Shown piece after piece: positions 17,746 through 27,202 of a DNA stretch of 64,000 bases. A model generated the notes under the pieces. It was not told the origin of the DNA. It made no database searches and saw only the letters and a list, made by a program, of their open reading frames with translations. Made by a program: the position numbers and the translations under genes. Numbering within the stretch: position 1 is the first letter of the stretch; each line of letters starts with the position of its first letter. Source of the DNA: Glycomyces sp. TRM65418 (lineage in GTDB: Bacteria > Actinomycetota > Actinomycetes > Mycobacteriales > Micromonosporaceae); the NCBI RefSeq assembly GCF_019710475.1, contig NZ_JAJFAX010000008.1, positions 62,001-126,000 on the forward strand. The letters are read 5' to 3'.

Positions 17746-18815
17746 TGTTCAAGCTGACACGACGTCGCGTCAGAACCGCGATCGTCGTCATCGCCGCGGC
17801 GGCCGCCGCCGGCGCCTCCGCGTTCTTCTTCGTCCAGCCCGCCGCGAGTCACGGCACGGCCACCAGTCCCCCGGCCCGGCAGTACAGCTGCTGGGAGCGC
17901 TGGGGCGACGACCACCTCAACCCCGACATGGCCGACACCGACCCGATGTGCGCCCAAGCCTGGCAGGCCAACCCCAACACCATGTGGAACTGGAACGGCC
18001 TGCTGCGCGAGGGCATGCAGGGCCAGCACGAGTCCCGCATCCCCGACAACCAGCTCTGCTCGGGCGGGCGCGCCGAAGGCGGCCGGTACAACTCCCTCGA
18101 CGCCGCCGGGCCCTGGCACACGACGGCGCTCCCGAACAACTTCACGCTGCACTACGAGGACACCGCCACCCACGGCGGCGACTACTACTGGGTGTACGTG
18201 ACCAAGCAGGGTTACGACGCGAGAACCGACTCCCTCGACTGGGCCGACCTCGAACGGGTCGTCTCCACGGGCGTCTACCAGCCCGGCGAGAACGTCGACA
18301 TCCCCGTCAGCGCCCCCGGACGCACCGGCCACCACATCGTCTACGTGGTCTGGCAGGCCAGCCACATCGACCAGGCCTTCTACTCCTGCTCGGACGTCTG
18401 GTTCGGCGGAGGCGGTCCGAGCGAGGAGCCGACGGACCCGCCCACCGACCCGACCGACCCTCCGACGGACCCGACCGACCCGCCCACCGACCCGACCGAC
18501 CCGCCTGCCGACCTGAGCTGCGCGGCCACCGCGTCGATCAACGGCTGGGACTCCGGGGCCACGGTCACCGTCACGGTGTCGAACACCGGGACCCGGACCG
18601 TCCACTCGTGGATGCTCCACTGGACCTGGGCGGCGAACTCCGCGGTCACGGTGAACAACATCTGGAACGCCGAGCACTCCACGATGGGCGGCATGCAGAT
18701 GGCCGAACCGACGTCGTGGAACCAGACGATCGAACCGGGAGGCTCGGTGTCCTTCGGCTTCAACGTCAACGGCTCGCTGAGCTCGATGCCGGCCATTGAC
18801 TGCCTGCCCTCGTAG
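17745..18815 (+). CDS. Secreted AA10 lytic polysaccharide monooxygenase with CBM2 domain
   Basis: Copper enzyme that oxidatively cleaves crystalline cellulose and/or chitin outside the cell. A basic N-terminus and hydrophobic stretch form a signal peptide (1-35). Cleavage after AAS leaves H36 as the mature N-terminus, one arm of the histidine brace; H143 (THGGDYY) is the other, and F212 (AFYSC) is the likely axial aromatic. The catalytic domain (36-223) closely resembles Thermobifida AA10A/ScLPMO10B-type enzymes (CWERWGDDHLNP, MWNWNGL, LCSGG, CSDVWF). A Pro-Thr-Asp linker (about 226-255) leads to a CBM2 (257-354). ATG 17745 is chosen from the SD and signal peptide; total 356 residues. Confidence 0.95.
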   Translation: MFKLTRRRVRTAIVVIAAAAAAGASAFFFVQPAASHGTATSPPARQYSCWERWGDDHLNPDMADTDPMCAQAWQANPNTMWNWNGLLREGMQGQHESRIPDNQLCSGGRAEGGRYNSLDAAGPWHTTALPNNFTLHYEDTATHGGDYYWVYVTKQGYDARTDSLDWADLERVVSTGVYQPGENVDIPVSAPGRTGHHIVYVVWQASHIDQAFYSCSDVWFGGGGPSEEPTDPPTDPTDPPTDPTDPPTDPTDPPADLSCAATASINGWDSGATVTVTVSNTGTRTVHSWMLHWTWAANSAVTVNNIWNAEHSTMGGMQMAEPTSWNQTIEPGGSVSFGFNVNGSLSSMPAIDCLPS

Positions 18816-18840
18816 GGCACGGCGACTCAGGAACGCGGCG

Positions 18841-18871
18841 CGCGGTCCCGGCTCCGGCAGCCGGGACCGCG
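18841..18871 (+). terminator. Terminator between the two LPMO genes
   Basis: A perfect 13-bp stem (CGCGGTCCCGGCT with its complement) closes a 5-nt loop, 26 nt after the first LPMO stop. It implies that the two LPMO genes are transcribed separately, in agreement with each having its own promoter. Confidence 0.8.
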
Positions 18872-18939
18872 CGCCGCGCCGTCGTGCGGCGAAGCCGAGG
18901 AATTCGACGGGTCGGCCGTCAAAAATCCCCCCACAGGTG

Positions 18940-18969
18940 TTTACATGCGAACCCGAAAGCAGTTACATT
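18940..18969 (+). promoter_or_regulatory. Promoter of the second LPMO gene
   Basis: TTTACA (18940-18945), an 18-nt spacer and TACATT (18964-18969). The spacing from -10 to ATG (44 nt) is identical to that of the first LPMO gene, and the leader sequence is partly conserved. Confidence 0.7.
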
Positions 18970-18994
18970 GAAAGTCCTCAATGTTCCTATATTT

Positions 18995-19008
18995 TGGGAG
19001 CGCTAACA
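18995..19008 (+). promoter_or_regulatory. CelR/CebR-like operator at the second LPMO start
   Basis: TGGGAGCGCTAACA matches 12 of 14 positions of the cellulose-regulator box. Again it contains the Shine-Dalgarno GGGAG and runs into the A of the ATG at 19008. The preceding TATTTT/CATTTT context is shared with the first copy. Confidence 0.7.
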
Positions 19009-20114
19009 TGACCAATGTCAGACAACCGGGCCTCCACCGGCTCGGCCTCCGAGGCCTCATCGTCCTCGTCATCGCGATGGTCGCGGCCGGCACCGCCGCG
19101 GTCCTCACCGTCCAACCGGCCTCCGGCCACGGCACCTCCATCGCCCAGCCCTCGCGGCACTACGGCTGCTGGGAGCGCTGGGGGTCGGACTTCCAGAACC
19201 CGGCCATGGCCCAGGAAGACCCCATGTGCTGGGCCGCATGGCAGCACGACACCAATGCCATGTGGAACTGGAACGGCCTCTACCGGGAGCAGGTCGGCGG
19301 CGACCACCAGGGCGCCGTCCCCGACAACCAGCTCTGCTCCGGCGGGCGGACGGGCGGCACCCGGTACGCCGCCCTCGACGAGCCCGGGCCCTGGAAGACC
19401 ACGCCGGTGAGCGCGAACTTCACGTTCACCAACTGGGACCAGGCCAACCACGGGGCCGACTACTACCGGATCTACGTCACGAAGCAGGGCTACGACGCCC
19501 GGACCGACGCGCTCGACTGGGCCGACCTCGAACTGGTCGAGGAGACCGGGCGGATCCTCCCCGGCGAGGGCCGCGCGCCCTCGTCCGGCGGCGGCACCCT
19601 CGTCGACATCGACGTCTCCGCGCCCGGTCGCTCGGGCCACCACGTCGTGTACATGATCTGGCAGGCCAGCCACTTCGACCAGTCGTTCTACTCGTGCTCG
19701 GACGTGTGGTTCGGTGCGGGCGGACCGGCCGAGCAGCCCACGACCCCGAACGAGCCCACCGACGACCCGACGAGCGACGAGCCCACCGAGGCGCCCACCA
19801 CGGGCGGCCCCGAGGGGATCGCCTGCGCCGCGACGGCCACGGTGAGCACCTGGGGTTCCGGCGGCACGGTCACCGTCACGGTGTCCAACACCGGCACCCG
19901 GGCGATCAACAACTGGATGCTCCACTGGACGTGGCCGTCGGGGGTGACCATGAGCCAGGTCTGGAACGCCGAGCACTCGGTGATGGGCGGGGTCGAGATG
20001 GCCGCGCCCGTGTCCTGGAACAAGTCCATCGCCACGGGCGGGTCGATCGAGTTCGGCATGAACGTCTCAGGGACGCTGGGCGGCGCCCCGGCGTTCGAGT
20101 GCTTCCCGAGTTAG
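19008..20114 (+). CDS. Secreted AA10 lytic polysaccharide monooxygenase with CBM2 domain, second copy
   Basis: 368 residues, a tandem paralogue of the first LPMO. Signal peptide 1-40 (cleavage after ASG) exposes H41. The second brace His is H148 (ANHGADYY) and the axial aromatic is F227 (SFYSC). Landmarks CWERWGSDFQNP, MWNWNGLYREQ, LCSGG and CSDVWF agree with the TfAA10A-like clade. A 12-residue insertion (about 185-197, Gly/Ser-rich) before the last beta-strands is absent from copy one and could change the substrate surface. A Pro/Thr/Glu linker (about 240-268) precedes CBM2 (about 270-366). The likely roles are complementary action on cellulose/chitin, induced together. Confidence 0.95.
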   Translation: MTNVRQPGLHRLGLRGLIVLVIAMVAAGTAAVLTVQPASGHGTSIAQPSRHYGCWERWGSDFQNPAMAQEDPMCWAAWQHDTNAMWNWNGLYREQVGGDHQGAVPDNQLCSGGRTGGTRYAALDEPGPWKTTPVSANFTFTNWDQANHGADYYRIYVTKQGYDARTDALDWADLELVEETGRILPGEGRAPSSGGGTLVDIDVSAPGRSGHHVVYMIWQASHFDQSFYSCSDVWFGAGGPAEQPTTPNEPTDDPTSDEPTEAPTTGGPEGIACAATATVSTWGSGGTVTVTVSNTGTRAINNWMLHWTWPSGVTMSQVWNAEHSVMGGVEMAAPVSWNKSIATGGSIEFGMNVSGTLGGAPAFECFPS

Positions 20115-20129
20115 TCGATCGCGATCGGG

Positions 20130-20155
20130 CGGCGCGGCGCTTCGGCGCCGCGCCG
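20130..20155. terminator. Bidirectional terminator with TTCG tetraloop
   Basis: An 11-bp GC stem (GGCGCGGCGC and complement plus one closing pair) with a TTCG loop. It lies between the second LPMO and the convergent DUF3159 gene, whose stop is at 20156. Confidence 0.8.
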
Positions 20156-20935
20156 TCACGCCGTTTCGGGGGCGACCGCTTCGACGGTCTTCATGTGGCG
20201 GCGCACCGCCCAGATCGTGAAGGCGGTCAGCGCGATCGTGACGGGCCAGCCCCCGAAGAGGGTCACCAGGCCGAGCGCGTTCTCCGCGTCGATGACGTAG
20301 AGCCAGCTCCGCAGGGCGTTCTTGAGGATGAAGACGACGCCCCAGAGGATCGTGATCCGGCTGAGCACGTCCACCAGGCGCGTGTTGTCGCGCCATTCCT
20401 TCTTGCCGCCCTGGGCGACCACGGCGTAGATCCAGCCGATGATCGGGTGCCGCACGAGCGCCGAGACGATGAGCAGGACCCCGTAGACGGCGCCTTGGAT
20501 GATCCCGGGCAGATAGAAGTCGCGGGCGTCGTCGCTGCGCCAGGCCAGGAACGCGCCGAGCGCGATGCCGAAGAGCCCGTTGAGCGCGTGACGGACCGAC
20601 TCCTTGCGGGCGGCGCGCCAGCCTGCGATGGCCAGCGCGCTGGAGGCGGAGATGACGATGGCCCACTGCAGGCCGGTGAGCGGGCCCATGCGGTCGGGCA
20701 GGACCGGGTTGAGCACCACGAAGAGGGTGATCGGCACGGCGGCCTCGACCACGCCCTTGACGCCGCCGAGCTGCTGGGAGAGCTGCTCGGTGAACGGCGG
20801 CAGGTCGTCGGGGTCCGCGGGCCCGCGGCTCACCGCCGTGCGGAGCTCGGTGTCCTCTGAGGCGCGAAGCTCGGTCTCGTCGCTCTCGCGAGGCTCGGTG
20901 TCGGCATCCTTGCGAGCCGGCGTCTCGGTGCTCAA
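20156..20935 (-). CDS. DUF3159 family membrane protein
   Basis: 259 residues. An acidic hydrophilic N-terminus (1-55, rich in Glu/Thr) precedes five or six hydrophobic helices and the conserved HALNGLFGIALGAFLAWRS and KKEWRDNTRLVDVLSRITILWG segments of DUF3159 (mycobacterial Rv2693c). Function unknown. I chose TTG 20935 because GGAAGG lies 6 nt upstream; a longer start at 20986 would overlap the upstream gene by 17 nt. It is the last gene of a minus-strand run beginning with dut (dut, DUF3710, OB-fold, this gene). Confidence 0.85.
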   Translation of the reverse strand: MSTETPARKDADTEPRESDETELRASEDTELRTAVSRGPADPDDLPPFTEQLSQQLGGVKGVVEAAVPITLFVVLNPVLPDRMGPLTGLQWAIVISASSALAIAGWRAARKESVRHALNGLFGIALGAFLAWRSDDARDFYLPGIIQGAVYGVLLIVSALVRHPIIGWIYAVVAQGGKKEWRDNTRLVDVLSRITILWGVVFILKNALRSWLYVIDAENALGLVTLFGGWPVTIALTAFTIWAVRRHMKTVEAVAPETA

Positions 20936-20969
20936 TGCGGGCCTTCCAGATCGTGTGGCTGGTCCGCGC

Positions 20970-21359
20970 TCAGGGGCGCAGTTCATAGGTCGGGTTGTAG
21001 ACGACGAGGCGGCCGTCGGCCAGCTGAGCCACGCGGCCGCGGGCGACGAGCCTGGTCCCGGCCTCCAGGCCCACGATACGCCGTCGGCCCATCCAGACCA
21101 ATGCGACCTGACCGGTACCGTCGAAGAGTTCTGCCTCGACCGAGGGCGAGCGCCCGTCGGTGCGCATCACGACCGTCCTGAGGCGACCGGCGACGGCGGC
21201 GAGCTGCCGCGGCTCCAAGTCCTCGACGGGGGTCGTGTCGGCGTCGGACTCGCGGCGGATCTCGTCGGCGAACAGCTCCTGGGAGGGCGCGGCGAGGCGT
21301 TTGAGCCAGCCTTTGACCCGGTCGCCCTTCTCGGGCCGCTCGCGGGGTCCGTGCGCCAT
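20970..21359 (-). CDS. OB-fold nucleic-acid-binding domain protein
   Basis: 129 residues. The C-terminal two thirds (LAAVAGRLRTVVMR ... AELFDGTGQVALVWMGRRRI ... GTRLVARGRVAQLADGRLVVYNPTYEL) is a typical single OB domain related to RecG/tRNA anticodon-binding OB folds (mycobacterial Rv2694c). A basic N-terminal helix (KGDRVKGWLKRL) precedes it. ATG 21359 is chosen because GAGAGG lies 8 nt upstream. Its place between DUF3710 and DUF3159 is conserved in actinobacteria. The nucleic-acid target is unknown. Confidence 0.85.
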   Translation of the reverse strand: MAHGPRERPEKGDRVKGWLKRLAAPSQELFADEIRRESDADTTPVEDLEPRQLAAVAGRLRTVVMRTDGRSPSVEAELFDGTGQVALVWMGRRRIVGLEAGTRLVARGRVAQLADGRLVVYNPTYELRP

Positions 21360-21438
21360 CAGCGGGCCCTCTCGAAGAGGGGCCTGCACCGCCTGGGGCG
21401 GCCCGTGCGGCGCTGCCGGCGGGCCGCGGGTGCCCGGG

Positions 21439-22179
21439 TCACCGTTTGGGGCGCGGGGAGGGCTTGCGGCGCACCTGGGGCTTGGGGGTGTCCCCGGCGG
21501 CGATGATGGCGCGGTTGCCCTCGCCGCCTTCGGCCTTGCGCTGCGCGATCCGCGCGGCGGCCTCTTCGGCCATCTTCGGCGGGAGCTTCAGCGGCAGGGG
21601 CTCCCGCACCGGCATGGCGACCGAGCCGCGGTCGATGACGAGCAGGCGCAGGGCCTCGTCGAGTTCGGGCGCGGCGGCCTCGTCGAGGGCCCGCTGGCCC
21701 TGGAAGGTCGCCTGCACGAACCAGCGCGGCCCGTCGATGCCGCAGAAGCGCACGGTGTTGGTGCCCTTCTTGGCGGCGACCTTGGCGACGAGCTCGGTGC
21801 CCCAGCGGCCCTCGACCTCTTCGATCTGGCCGCCTTGGGCGGTGACCTGGGAGGTGAGCTCGCCGCGGAACTCGTCCCAGATGCCGTCGGTGCGCGGCGC
21901 GGCGCGCACGAGCAGCTGGAGCGCGGAGGCGCCGGTGGTGAGCAGGACCTGGCTGATGTTGCCCTTGGCGTCCGTCTGGGCCTGGAAGCCCACGCCCTTG
22001 GGGACGGGCAGGCGGATCGCTCCCAGGTCGATGCGCCGGACGTCGTCGTCGGGGGCGTCGGCGACGTCGAACGGGCCGTCGGTGACCTCGCGCTCGGCCA
22101 CCTCACCGCTCTCGGCCAGGGAGTCGAGGACGGCGCCCTCGGCGGGGCGCTGCTTCTTCGACTTTCGCCGCTTAAACAC
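21439..22179 (-). CDS. DUF3710 family protein
   Basis: 246 residues, soluble, function unknown (mycobacterial Rv2696c). The N-terminus is basic (MFKRRKSKK). The conserved core includes [34 protein letters not shown] and [18 protein letters not shown], with a Lys/Arg-rich tail. GTG 22179 is chosen because GGAGAG precedes it by 5 nt. This start overlaps the dut stop by eight bases, so translation is probably coupled to dut. Confidence 0.87.
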   Translation of the reverse strand: MFKRRKSKKQRPAEGAVLDSLAESGEVAEREVTDGPFDVADAPDDDVRRIDLGAIRLPVPKGVGFQAQTDAKGNISQVLLTTGASALQLLVRAAPRTDGIWDEFRGELTSQVTAQGGQIEEVEGRWGTELVAKVAAKKGTNTVRFCGIDGPRWFVQATFQGQRALDEAAAPELDEALRLLVIDRGSVAMPVREPLPLKLPPKMAEEAAARIAQRKAEGGEGNRAIIAAGDTPKPQVRRKPSPRPKR

Positions 22180-22648
22180 GTTCGCTCTCCTCTGCAAGTC
22201 GGCGGTGCCCGCCGGTGGAACCGTGGCCGTTCGCGCCGCGCTGCGTCGGCGCGAGGTCGTCGACCTCGGTGAAACGGGCTCGCACAACCGGTTGGATTAC
22301 CAATTGTGCGATACGGTCGCCGCGCGCGATGACGGCGGTCCGCTCCAGGTCGAGGTTCACGAGGTTGATCTTGATCTCGCCGCGGTAGCCGGCGTCGATC
22401 GTGCCGGGGGCGTTGACGATGGTGACGCCGAGCCGGTGGGCCAGTCCGGAGCGGGGGTTGGTGTAGCCGACGTGGCCGTCGGGGATCGCCACGGCCACAC
22501 CGGTGCCGACGAGGGCGCGGCGCCCGGGGGCGAGTTCGACGGCCTCGGCGGCGTACAGGTCGGCGCCGGCGTCGCCGGGGTGCGCGTAGGCCGGGAGCGG
22601 CAGGCCGGGGTCGAGCCGTCGGATCGCGACCGGGACGTCGGCAGTCAT
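22172..22648 (-). CDS. dut: dUTP diphosphatase
   Basis: Trimeric dUTPase converting dUTP to dUMP, which keeps uracil out of DNA and feeds dTMP synthesis. The 158-residue product carries all five motifs: AGADLYAA (I), PRSGLA (II), [13 protein letters not shown] (III, catalytic Asp), RIAQLVIQP (IV) and [11 protein letters not shown] (V). The His in motif V, where many species have Phe, is normal for actinobacteria. First gene of the minus-strand run toward DUF3159. The ATG 22648 start is followed by a typical [15 protein letters not shown] beginning. Confidence 0.96.
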   Translation of the reverse strand: MTADVPVAIRRLDPGLPLPAYAHPGDAGADLYAAEAVELAPGRRALVGTGVAVAIPDGHVGYTNPRSGLAHRLGVTIVNAPGTIDAGYRGEIKINLVNLDLERTAVIARGDRIAQLVIQPVVRARFTEVDDLAPTQRGANGHGSTGGHRRLAEESERV

Positions 22649-22843
22649 CGTGGGCGGGTTCCTCTCAGTCGAGCGCGCACGGCTCGCGGCGCGTGCGGTT
22701 CCGTCTCAATTTACGGCTCCGCCCGGGCTTCCGCCGAGAGGCTCGACCCGCGGCGGGCGACGCGTCGCGGTGACGCTCGGTCGTTCCTCGGCCGCGGCCG
22801 TGAGGCTCGGCATGCGAGCGGGTGGCCCCCGCCGGGACCGGGA

Positions 22844-22856
22844 TATGGTCTCAGAT
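22844..22856 (+). promoter_or_regulatory. Leaderless -10 element of the DUF3093 gene
   Basis: TATGGT (22844-22849) lies 7 nt before the ATG at 22857 and no Shine-Dalgarno sequence is present, so transcription should begin at or next to the start codon. Confidence 0.5.
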
Positions 22857-23336
22857 ATGAGGAGTGGAGAACGGTACGCCGAGCGCATGGGCCTCCCGCC
22901 GGCAGGCTGGCTGGCCGTGATCGTCGTGGCGGTGATCGCCGCCGCCCTGTCCAACCTGGGCGACATGCGCTGGTGGCGCCTCGCCGCGAGCGCCGTGATC
23001 CTGCTGGCGCCCGTCATCGGCGCGTGGTGGCTCGGGCGGCTGCCCGTGCGGGTCGTGGAGTCCGGCGGCGAGGCGTGGCTGCACGTCGACGACGCCCGCC
23101 TGCCGATGTCGGCCATCGCCGACGTCGAGGTCCTCGAACCGGTCGCCTACTCCGACGCCCTGGGCGTCGCCCAGCACCCGCTGGCGTTCGTCGTCCAGCG
23201 CCCCTGGATCAACCGCGGGGTGCGGATCGTCCTCGACGACCCCGAGGACCCCACGCCGTACTGGGTCGTCGCCTCGCGGCGTCCTGAGCGGCTGCGCGAC
23301 GCCCTCGCGGCCGCGCGCGAGCCCAGCGCGGCCTGA
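22857..23336 (+). CDS. DUF3093 family membrane protein
   Basis: 159 residues (mycobacterial Rv2698). ERYAERMGLPPAGW leads into two hydrophobic helices (about 17-60) and a soluble C-terminal domain with the family motifs VVESGGEAWLHVDDARLP, GVAQHPLAFVVQRPW and YWVVASRRPERL. Function unknown. The start is taken at 22857 because the family begins with a Y-x-ER motif and a -10 element is placed for a leaderless message. It is divergent from dut; a terminator follows. Confidence 0.85.
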   Translation: MRSGERYAERMGLPPAGWLAVIVVAVIAAALSNLGDMRWWRLAASAVILLAPVIGAWWLGRLPVRVVESGGEAWLHVDDARLPMSAIADVEVLEPVAYSDALGVAQHPLAFVVQRPWINRGVRIVLDDPEDPTPYWVVASRRPERLRDALAAAREPSAA

Positions 23337-23351
23337 CCCCGGACAGCGAGA

Positions 23352-23381
23352 CGGCCCGCAGGGAACTCGCCCTGCGAGCCG
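23352..23381. terminator. Hairpin terminator between DUF3093 and DUF4193
   Basis: A 12-bp stem with one mismatch (23352-23363 with 23370-23381) and a 6-nt loop, between convergent genes. Confidence 0.65.
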
Positions 23382-23401
23382 TGCGCTATCCGAGGGGCAC
23401 G

Positions 23402-23470
23402 TCTTGGCGATGCTTGCGGGCCGTCTGCGAGCCCGATTCGGCGACGCTTGCGAGCCATGGTTCCGTGCTG
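23402..23470. repeat. Two degenerate copies of the CGGCGACGCTTGCGAGCC repeat
   Basis: The 18-mer CGGCGACGCTTGCGAGCC at 23437-23454 is identical to the core of the 33-bp tandem repeat near 33400. A diverged copy precedes it (GGCGATGCTTGCGGGCCG). Both lie just beyond the DUF4193 stop. Confidence 0.6.
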
Positions 23471-23474
23471 GGTG

Positions 23475-23771
23475 CTATGCGCAGTCCTTGCAGACCGGCT
23501 GCCCGTTCTTCTCCTTGGCGAACTGGCTGCGGTGGTGGACCAGGAAGCAGCTGGAGCATCGGAACTCGTCGGCCTGCATGGGCAGGACCTTCACGGAGAG
23601 CTCCTCTTCGCCGAGGTCGGCGCCGGGCAGTTCGAAGTTCTCCGCGACCTCGGCCTCGTCGACGTCCACCGACCCCGATTGGTCGGTGCGACCCTTCGCC
23701 AGGGCCTCGATGCCGTCGGGCCCGGCGGGCTCTTCCTTGTCCCGGCGCGGGGCGTCGTAGTCGGTTGCCAT
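23475..23771 (-). CDS. DUF4193 zinc-ribbon protein
   Basis: 98 residues (mycobacterial Rv2699c). An acidic N-terminal part with DYDAPRRDKEE and DVDEAEVAENFELPGADL leads to a C-terminal zinc knuckle pair FRCSSCFLVHHRSQF...VCKDC. Function unknown, but strongly conserved in actinobacteria at this locus. ATG 23771 is chosen because GGAG lies 8 nt upstream. Confidence 0.87.
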   Translation of the reverse strand: MATDYDAPRRDKEEPAGPDGIEALAKGRTDQSGSVDVDEAEVAENFELPGADLGEEELSVKVLPMQADEFRCSSCFLVHHRSQFAKEKNGQPVCKDCA

Positions 23772-24123
23772 CGTTTCCACTCCCATTGGTTGCTTCTGCG
23801 GTTCCAGAGCCGAGCGCGACGGGTTCTCCGCTGGGGTGTTCGGGTGACACAGCGGCTCGGCTCGGCTTCCTGGCGGGTTCGGTTCCGTCCCTGCAGGCGG
23901 CGTACCTTACCGCGTGCAGTCCATTCCTATACACGATGCCTCTTGCTTTTTCATCCCTAATGTGGCGAGAAACACTCCTGCATCGGGGCCAGCGAGTGTA
24001 CCGCCTCTCGGCCACGGCGACGAGCTGCGCACGATAGCCTTCTCATGGCAACGTTTGCGGGGCGTCGGCTCGTCTAAGGGCCAGACATCAGTTTGCGCTT
24101 TTTGGAGACTCGGGGAGGCAGCC
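23772..24123 (+). other. 352-nt divergent intergenic region
   Basis: It separates the divergent DUF4193 and cei-like genes. TAGCCT at 24035-24040 is a plausible -10 for the plus-strand gene, and TAAGGT on the minus strand at 23909-23904 for DUF4193. GGGAGG near 24113 is the ribosome-binding site of the next gene. An A+T-richer patch spans 23910-23980. No gene is supported. Confidence 0.4.
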
Positions 24124-24636
24124 GTGCGTATCGCTCGTATCCGCGCTTTGACGGTATTGTGCGTGTTGGCGCTGGTGGCGGGCTTGATCACGCTGTGGGC
24201 CATCAGGAACGACTCGCAGTTGACGGGGGGCGCCGACTGCGAGCCCGGGGCGGTGGAGATCAAGACGGCGCCGATCCCCGCGCCCGAGGAGATCGAAGTC
24301 GTCGTCCTCAATGGCACCGACCGCGACGGGCTGGCCGACCAGGCCGCCGCGCAGCTGGAGGACCGCGGGTTCATCGTCGTCGAGACCGGCGACGCCGAGG
24401 AGAACTACGACGGCACCGCCCTCGTGCACTTCGGCCCCGACCAGTTCACGGCCGGCGTTCACACGCACGCGTACTTCTACCAGGGGCACCAGCAGTTCGA
24501 ACTCGAATGGGACAAGCCGATCACCGTCGTCCTCGGCGCCGACTTCCAAGAGGTCCGCTCGGCCTCGGACGCGCGGCAGTCGTTCGCGCAGGGCGGCGTA
24601 GGCGAGCTGCCGGACGGCACTTGCGCGGTAGAGTAG
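24124..24636 (+). CDS. LytR_C-domain envelope protein (Cei-like)
   Basis: 170 residues. One N-terminal signal-anchor helix (about 8-27, RALTVLCVLALVAGLITLW) is followed by an extracytoplasmic LytR_C-type domain (EIEVVVLNGTDRDGLADQAAAQLEDRGFIV ... ALVHFGPDQ ... ITVVLGADF). It matches mycobacterial Cei (Rv2700), which is needed for envelope integrity and virulence. GTG 24124 follows GGGAGG at good spacing. Role here inferred from family and conserved position before sigA. Confidence 0.82.
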   Translation: MRIARIRALTVLCVLALVAGLITLWAIRNDSQLTGGADCEPGAVEIKTAPIPAPEEIEVVVLNGTDRDGLADQAAAQLEDRGFIVVETGDAEENYDGTALVHFGPDQFTAGVHTHAYFYQGHQQFELEWDKPITVVLGADFQEVRSASDARQSFAQGGVGELPDGTCAVE

Positions 24637-24736
24637 AAGGCCGTCACCCCCGCACGCATTGCGAATATCGACACTGAAAATGCGGAAACACAGCTCGAAA
24701 CGGCACCACGGACGGGCCGCAGGCGATTTTCGGCGC

Positions 24737-24742
24737 TACAAT
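24737..24742 (+). promoter_or_regulatory. Possible -10 (TACAAT) of sigA
   Basis: TACAAT lies in a locally A+T-rich stretch about 110 nt before the sigA GTG. No clear -35 accompanies it, so another sigma factor or an activator may be involved. Confidence 0.4.
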
Positions 24743-24852
24743 TCACGCCTGCCCGGTCGTTGTGCCGACCTGGGCTGCCGACCCAATATCCAACGCTCAC
24801 CCGCTATGGAGCCCGGCTGCGCCGTGCCCGCCATTGCCTCGGAAGGTTGCTC

Positions 24853-26448
<1,596 letters not shown>

Positions 26449-26765
26449 GCCCCCGACCGGTCCCTCGCCGGAGGGCCGAACGGCTCGCGATTTCGCCGAC
26501 AGCGCATTCGAACCCGCGCCCATCACGGCCCTGAGCGGCCGTGTATCACCCGAACGGGTGGGTACCCAGAACCCAGGCCGGGTTGTCGAACGGCGTTCCG
26601 TGGGCTACGGTGTGGAACAACTATCACGACGGACCCGAAGAGTGAGCCGAGTCTCAGTCAGTCGGTGTCGGGAAGGGGTAGTACAGTGCAGGCGTTGAAC
26701 GGAACGAGCCGGTCAACCGACCGACCAAGAGATCCATTTCGACCGAACGCAGCGGAGGACCTGGT
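26449..26765 (+). other. 317-nt intergenic region after sigA
   Basis: It contains a weak hairpin just after the sigA stop (26458-26480), a small inverted repeat CACCCG-AA-CGGGTG (26547-26560) and the promoter at 26583-26611. A second possible -10 (TACAGT, 26682-26687) lies closer to the next gene. No gene is supported. Confidence 0.45.
26583..26611 (+). promoter_or_regulatory. Promoter upstream of the DUF7455-type gene
   Basis: TTGTCG (26583-26588), a 17-nt spacer and TACGGT (26606-26611), a good actinomycete SigA-type arrangement. It implies a long leader of about 145 nt before the ATG at 26766. Confidence 0.5.
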
Positions 26766-27005
26766 ATGACATCCACCCTGACGCCCCCGCCCCAGACGGA
26801 GGAACGTCCGATCGCGGGCGAGCGCTGCGATCGGTGTAGCGCCGCGGCAAAGCTTCGCGTCACCCTGGCCGAAGGCGGCGACCTCGTCTTCTGCGGCCAC
26901 CACGCGAACCAATTCGCCGAGAAGCTCGTGCCGATCGCCATCGATTTCCACGCCGACCCCGAATTCGAGTGGCGCGGCACCGACCTCATGGCATCGGAGA
27001 ACTAG
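26766..27005 (+). CDS. Small zinc-binding protein (DUF7455-like)
   Basis: 79 residues. A short unstructured N-terminus is followed by a zinc-ribbon-like set: ERCDRCSAAAKLRV (CxxC) and LVFCGHHANQF (CxHH). The pattern matches the small actinobacterial family often found directly after sigA. Function unknown. ATG 26766 is preceded by GGAGG at 8 nt. It has its own promoter and a strong terminator after it, so it is monocistronic. Confidence 0.85.
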   Translation: MTSTLTPPPQTEERPIAGERCDRCSAAAKLRVTLAEGGDLVFCGHHANQFAEKLVPIAIDFHADPEFEWRGTDLMASEN

Positions 27006-27027
27006 CGCACGTCACAGACTTAGGGCA

Positions 27028-27059
27028 GGGCCCGAGCGGTTGATCCCGCTCGGGCCCTC
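27028..27059 (+). terminator. Intrinsic-type terminator
   Basis: A perfect 13-bp stem (AGGGCCCGAGCGG and complement) with a 6-nt loop, 22 nt after the small zinc protein's stop. Confidence 0.85.
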
Positions 27060-27155
27060 ATGTGTCCCCGGCGCGCCATGTCGCAGTCGAGTCCACGCGT
27101 CTCAGTCCCGAGGCTTTCCCAAGCCTGCCAAGGGCACTGACCGAGCAGCGACGAA

Positions 27156-27188
27156 GGCCGCCCCCGGCGCGATGCGCCGGCGGCGGCC
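27156..27188 (-). terminator. Terminator of the helicase gene
   Basis: 15-nt arms (27156-27170 and 27174-27188) pair with one mismatch around a 3-nt GAT loop. It lies 14 nt beyond the helicase stop on the minus strand. Confidence 0.7.
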
Positions 27189-27202
27189 GCTTCCGTTGTC
27201 GC

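Noticed and set aside
26583-26600. LexA box in GTCGAACGGCGTTCCG before the small zinc-protein gene
   Set aside because: Spacing between the half-sites is one base short and the right arm does not match; the sequence is better explained as part of a -35/-10 promoter.
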